From the NCBI GenBank assembly GCA_013368325.1, contig JAACJK010000060.1, positions 248,001-312,000 of the forward strand: a stretch of 64,000 nt of DNA. Direction: 5' to 3'. Source of the DNA: Ephemerocybe angulata (lineage: Eukaryota > Basidiomycota > Agaricomycetes > Agaricales > Psathyrellaceae). The stretch's first letter is position 1, and the number at the start of each line of letters is the position of its first letter. A program made the position numbers and the translations under genes. This document shows positions 62,861 through 64,000 of this stretch, one piece after another. The notes beneath the pieces were generated by a model. The model was not told the origin of the DNA. It saw nothing but the letters and a program-made list of their open reading frames with translations, and made no database searches.

Positions 62861-64000
62861 CCAAAGCAACCTCACTGCGCCACCTGCGCGAAGACTTTTG
62901 AAGACCGACGCGGTTTCAAACAGCACCGCGAGAAATGTTTGAAGGAGAAGGAGGATTCCCGACGTAATGAGGAGTATGTCCGCAATGCGCAGATTCGGGC
63001 TCTCAATGCTGGTTCAGGTCAGCATCCTTGATTCCGATTGAGCTGGAGCCTGGGGTAGTCGGCTCAACTCACCATACGATGCGTACAGGGGAAGTCGAGA
63101 CGCCTAAGCGTCAGCCAAAGCCATGGGAGCATTTGTCTCCCCTTAAGCCGAGTAAGAACAAATCCCTCCATCTATCATGTTATATCACGGTTCAAAGTTG
63201 ACGCATTGTCGTTAGGCTGCCCACCCTCAAAGCCGGCACCCACAGTGAGGGAGAATCCATCACCACATGCAAAGCATGTCGGTGCGTGTTTAATCCCTTA
63301 ATCACAATTGACACTTTTAACGACTTGTCTAGATTCACCATCATCCGGACCACACCACGCACCAGAGGACTCAAGCGGTTCAAAGCCTGTAATTGGCGAT
63401 GTCCGCATAGAGTTGTTGGAATCTGTGATTACAATGTTATCTTATCTTATCTGGTCATGTGTTTTCTGCCTATTTGGGACATCTCTCTTTGATGATGTCA
63501 TTACATGCTGCACTTGCTTCTGGCTGCGGCATGGTTCACTTCGCCTTTGATGTATCATTACTTCTGCTATTCTTTGCACTTCTATTTGTTAGTTGTTATG
63601 CTTCTTATGTTCTATATCTTTTAATACACCATTCTTCTTAACTTCTTGTGAGATTTCTTACCAATATCTCCTATGTTTTACCGCGTATTTAACCAGTAGC
63701 TACTTGTCCAGAGTCTACAGAGAATTACAAGGGTTTCTTCCTTCCAGCGCCTTCTTCCTCGACCAACAGGTACTCTTTCTGCTGTGCTACCACTCTTGTC
63801 TCTCCGGTATTCCGGTGCCGTTACCTTCCTTCCCCACATATACTTTTATAAGAGTATATACCGGCTGCCAATCGCACAGATGTGCACATGTCCGCAGATG
63901 ATTATGATCAGCCCCCGAAGCGTATACCGAACAAAAAAGTGAAGGAAACCCTTGGTGACCGCCCGCCTTGGTATCCATTCCAATCCCGGGCAGATTTCGA
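62861..64000 (+). CDS. Plavaka-type transposase, N-terminal part (runs off the window)
   Basis: Exon-sized blocks on the plus strand give, in order: a C2H2 finger (HCATCAKTFEDRRGFKQHRE then KC, about 62870-62940) with a basic tail; small exons (GEVETPKRQPKPWEHLSPLK at about 63090, CPPSKPAPTVRENPSPH at about 63218, DSPSSGPHHAPEDSSGS near 63332) separated by GT-AG introns; an AT-rich gap; and DDYDQPPKRIPNKKVKETLG followed by PPWYPFQSRADF at 63900-63999. A C2H2 finger near the N-terminus followed by PWxPFxSRADF is the signature I know from Plavaka (CMC superfamily) transposases of agaricomycetes. The ATG at 62796 leads to a stop before the finger, so the true start or an early exon is unresolved, or the copy is damaged. 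The catalytic domain lies outside the window. Confidence 0.6.

Overview
The window is nuclear DNA of a filamentous fungus, most likely a mushroom-forming basidiomycete (Agaricomycetes). The evidence is indirect but consistent: genes with many short (about 45-65 nt) GT-AG introns, TATA boxes 70-110 bp upstream of starts, chromodomain Ty3/gypsy retrotransposons, a BED-finger hAT transposon, a Helitron with a Rep/Pif1 polyprotein, the N-terminus of a Plavaka-type transposase, and small secreted proteins. No rRNA, tRNA or CRISPR was recognised.

Layout. 1-13.0 kb is a nest of transposons: an old minus-strand gag relic is split by a solo LTR (1068-1470) and by a decayed chromovirus (element 1, 1508-12258), which is itself split by a hAT transposon (2813-6739). 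Each of these three insertions has a visible target-site duplication. 13.0-25.4 kb is gene-poor host DNA: three minus-strand small secreted protein genes (13180-13552, 14408-14578, 17062-17493), a proline-rich coiled-coil gene (15282-16265), an unusual palindrome-rich MITE (18238-18868) and three unrecognised genes (20.1, 22.7 and 24.2 kb). 25.4-39.0 kb holds two younger, apparently intact chromoviruses of different lineages (element 2, minus, 25425-32195; element 3, plus, 32328-39003).

Both young retrotransposons sit inside one host gene. That gene belongs to an array that runs from about 39 kb to 60.6 kb: ten paralogues (called A to K below, skipping E and L, which are unrelated genes in the array) of an uncharacterised protein family, on both strands. 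The members fall into two classes. A, G and K have two exons with one phase-0 intron. B, C, D, F, H, I and J have three exons with intron phases 0 then 2. The array is interrupted by a single-exon 2155-residue Helitron polyprotein (43848-50315) and by two unrelated multi-exon genes (50608-52195 and 57751-58583). The right edge carries an F-box/LRR-like gene (61074-62385) and the start of a Plavaka-like transposase running off the end.

The item I consider most likely to be undescribed is the paralogue array: fast-diverging sequences, strictly conserved exon phases, clustering with mobile elements, and no family I can name. Exon boundaries were read by eye from splice motifs and frame continuity; no alignment, search or transcript data were available.
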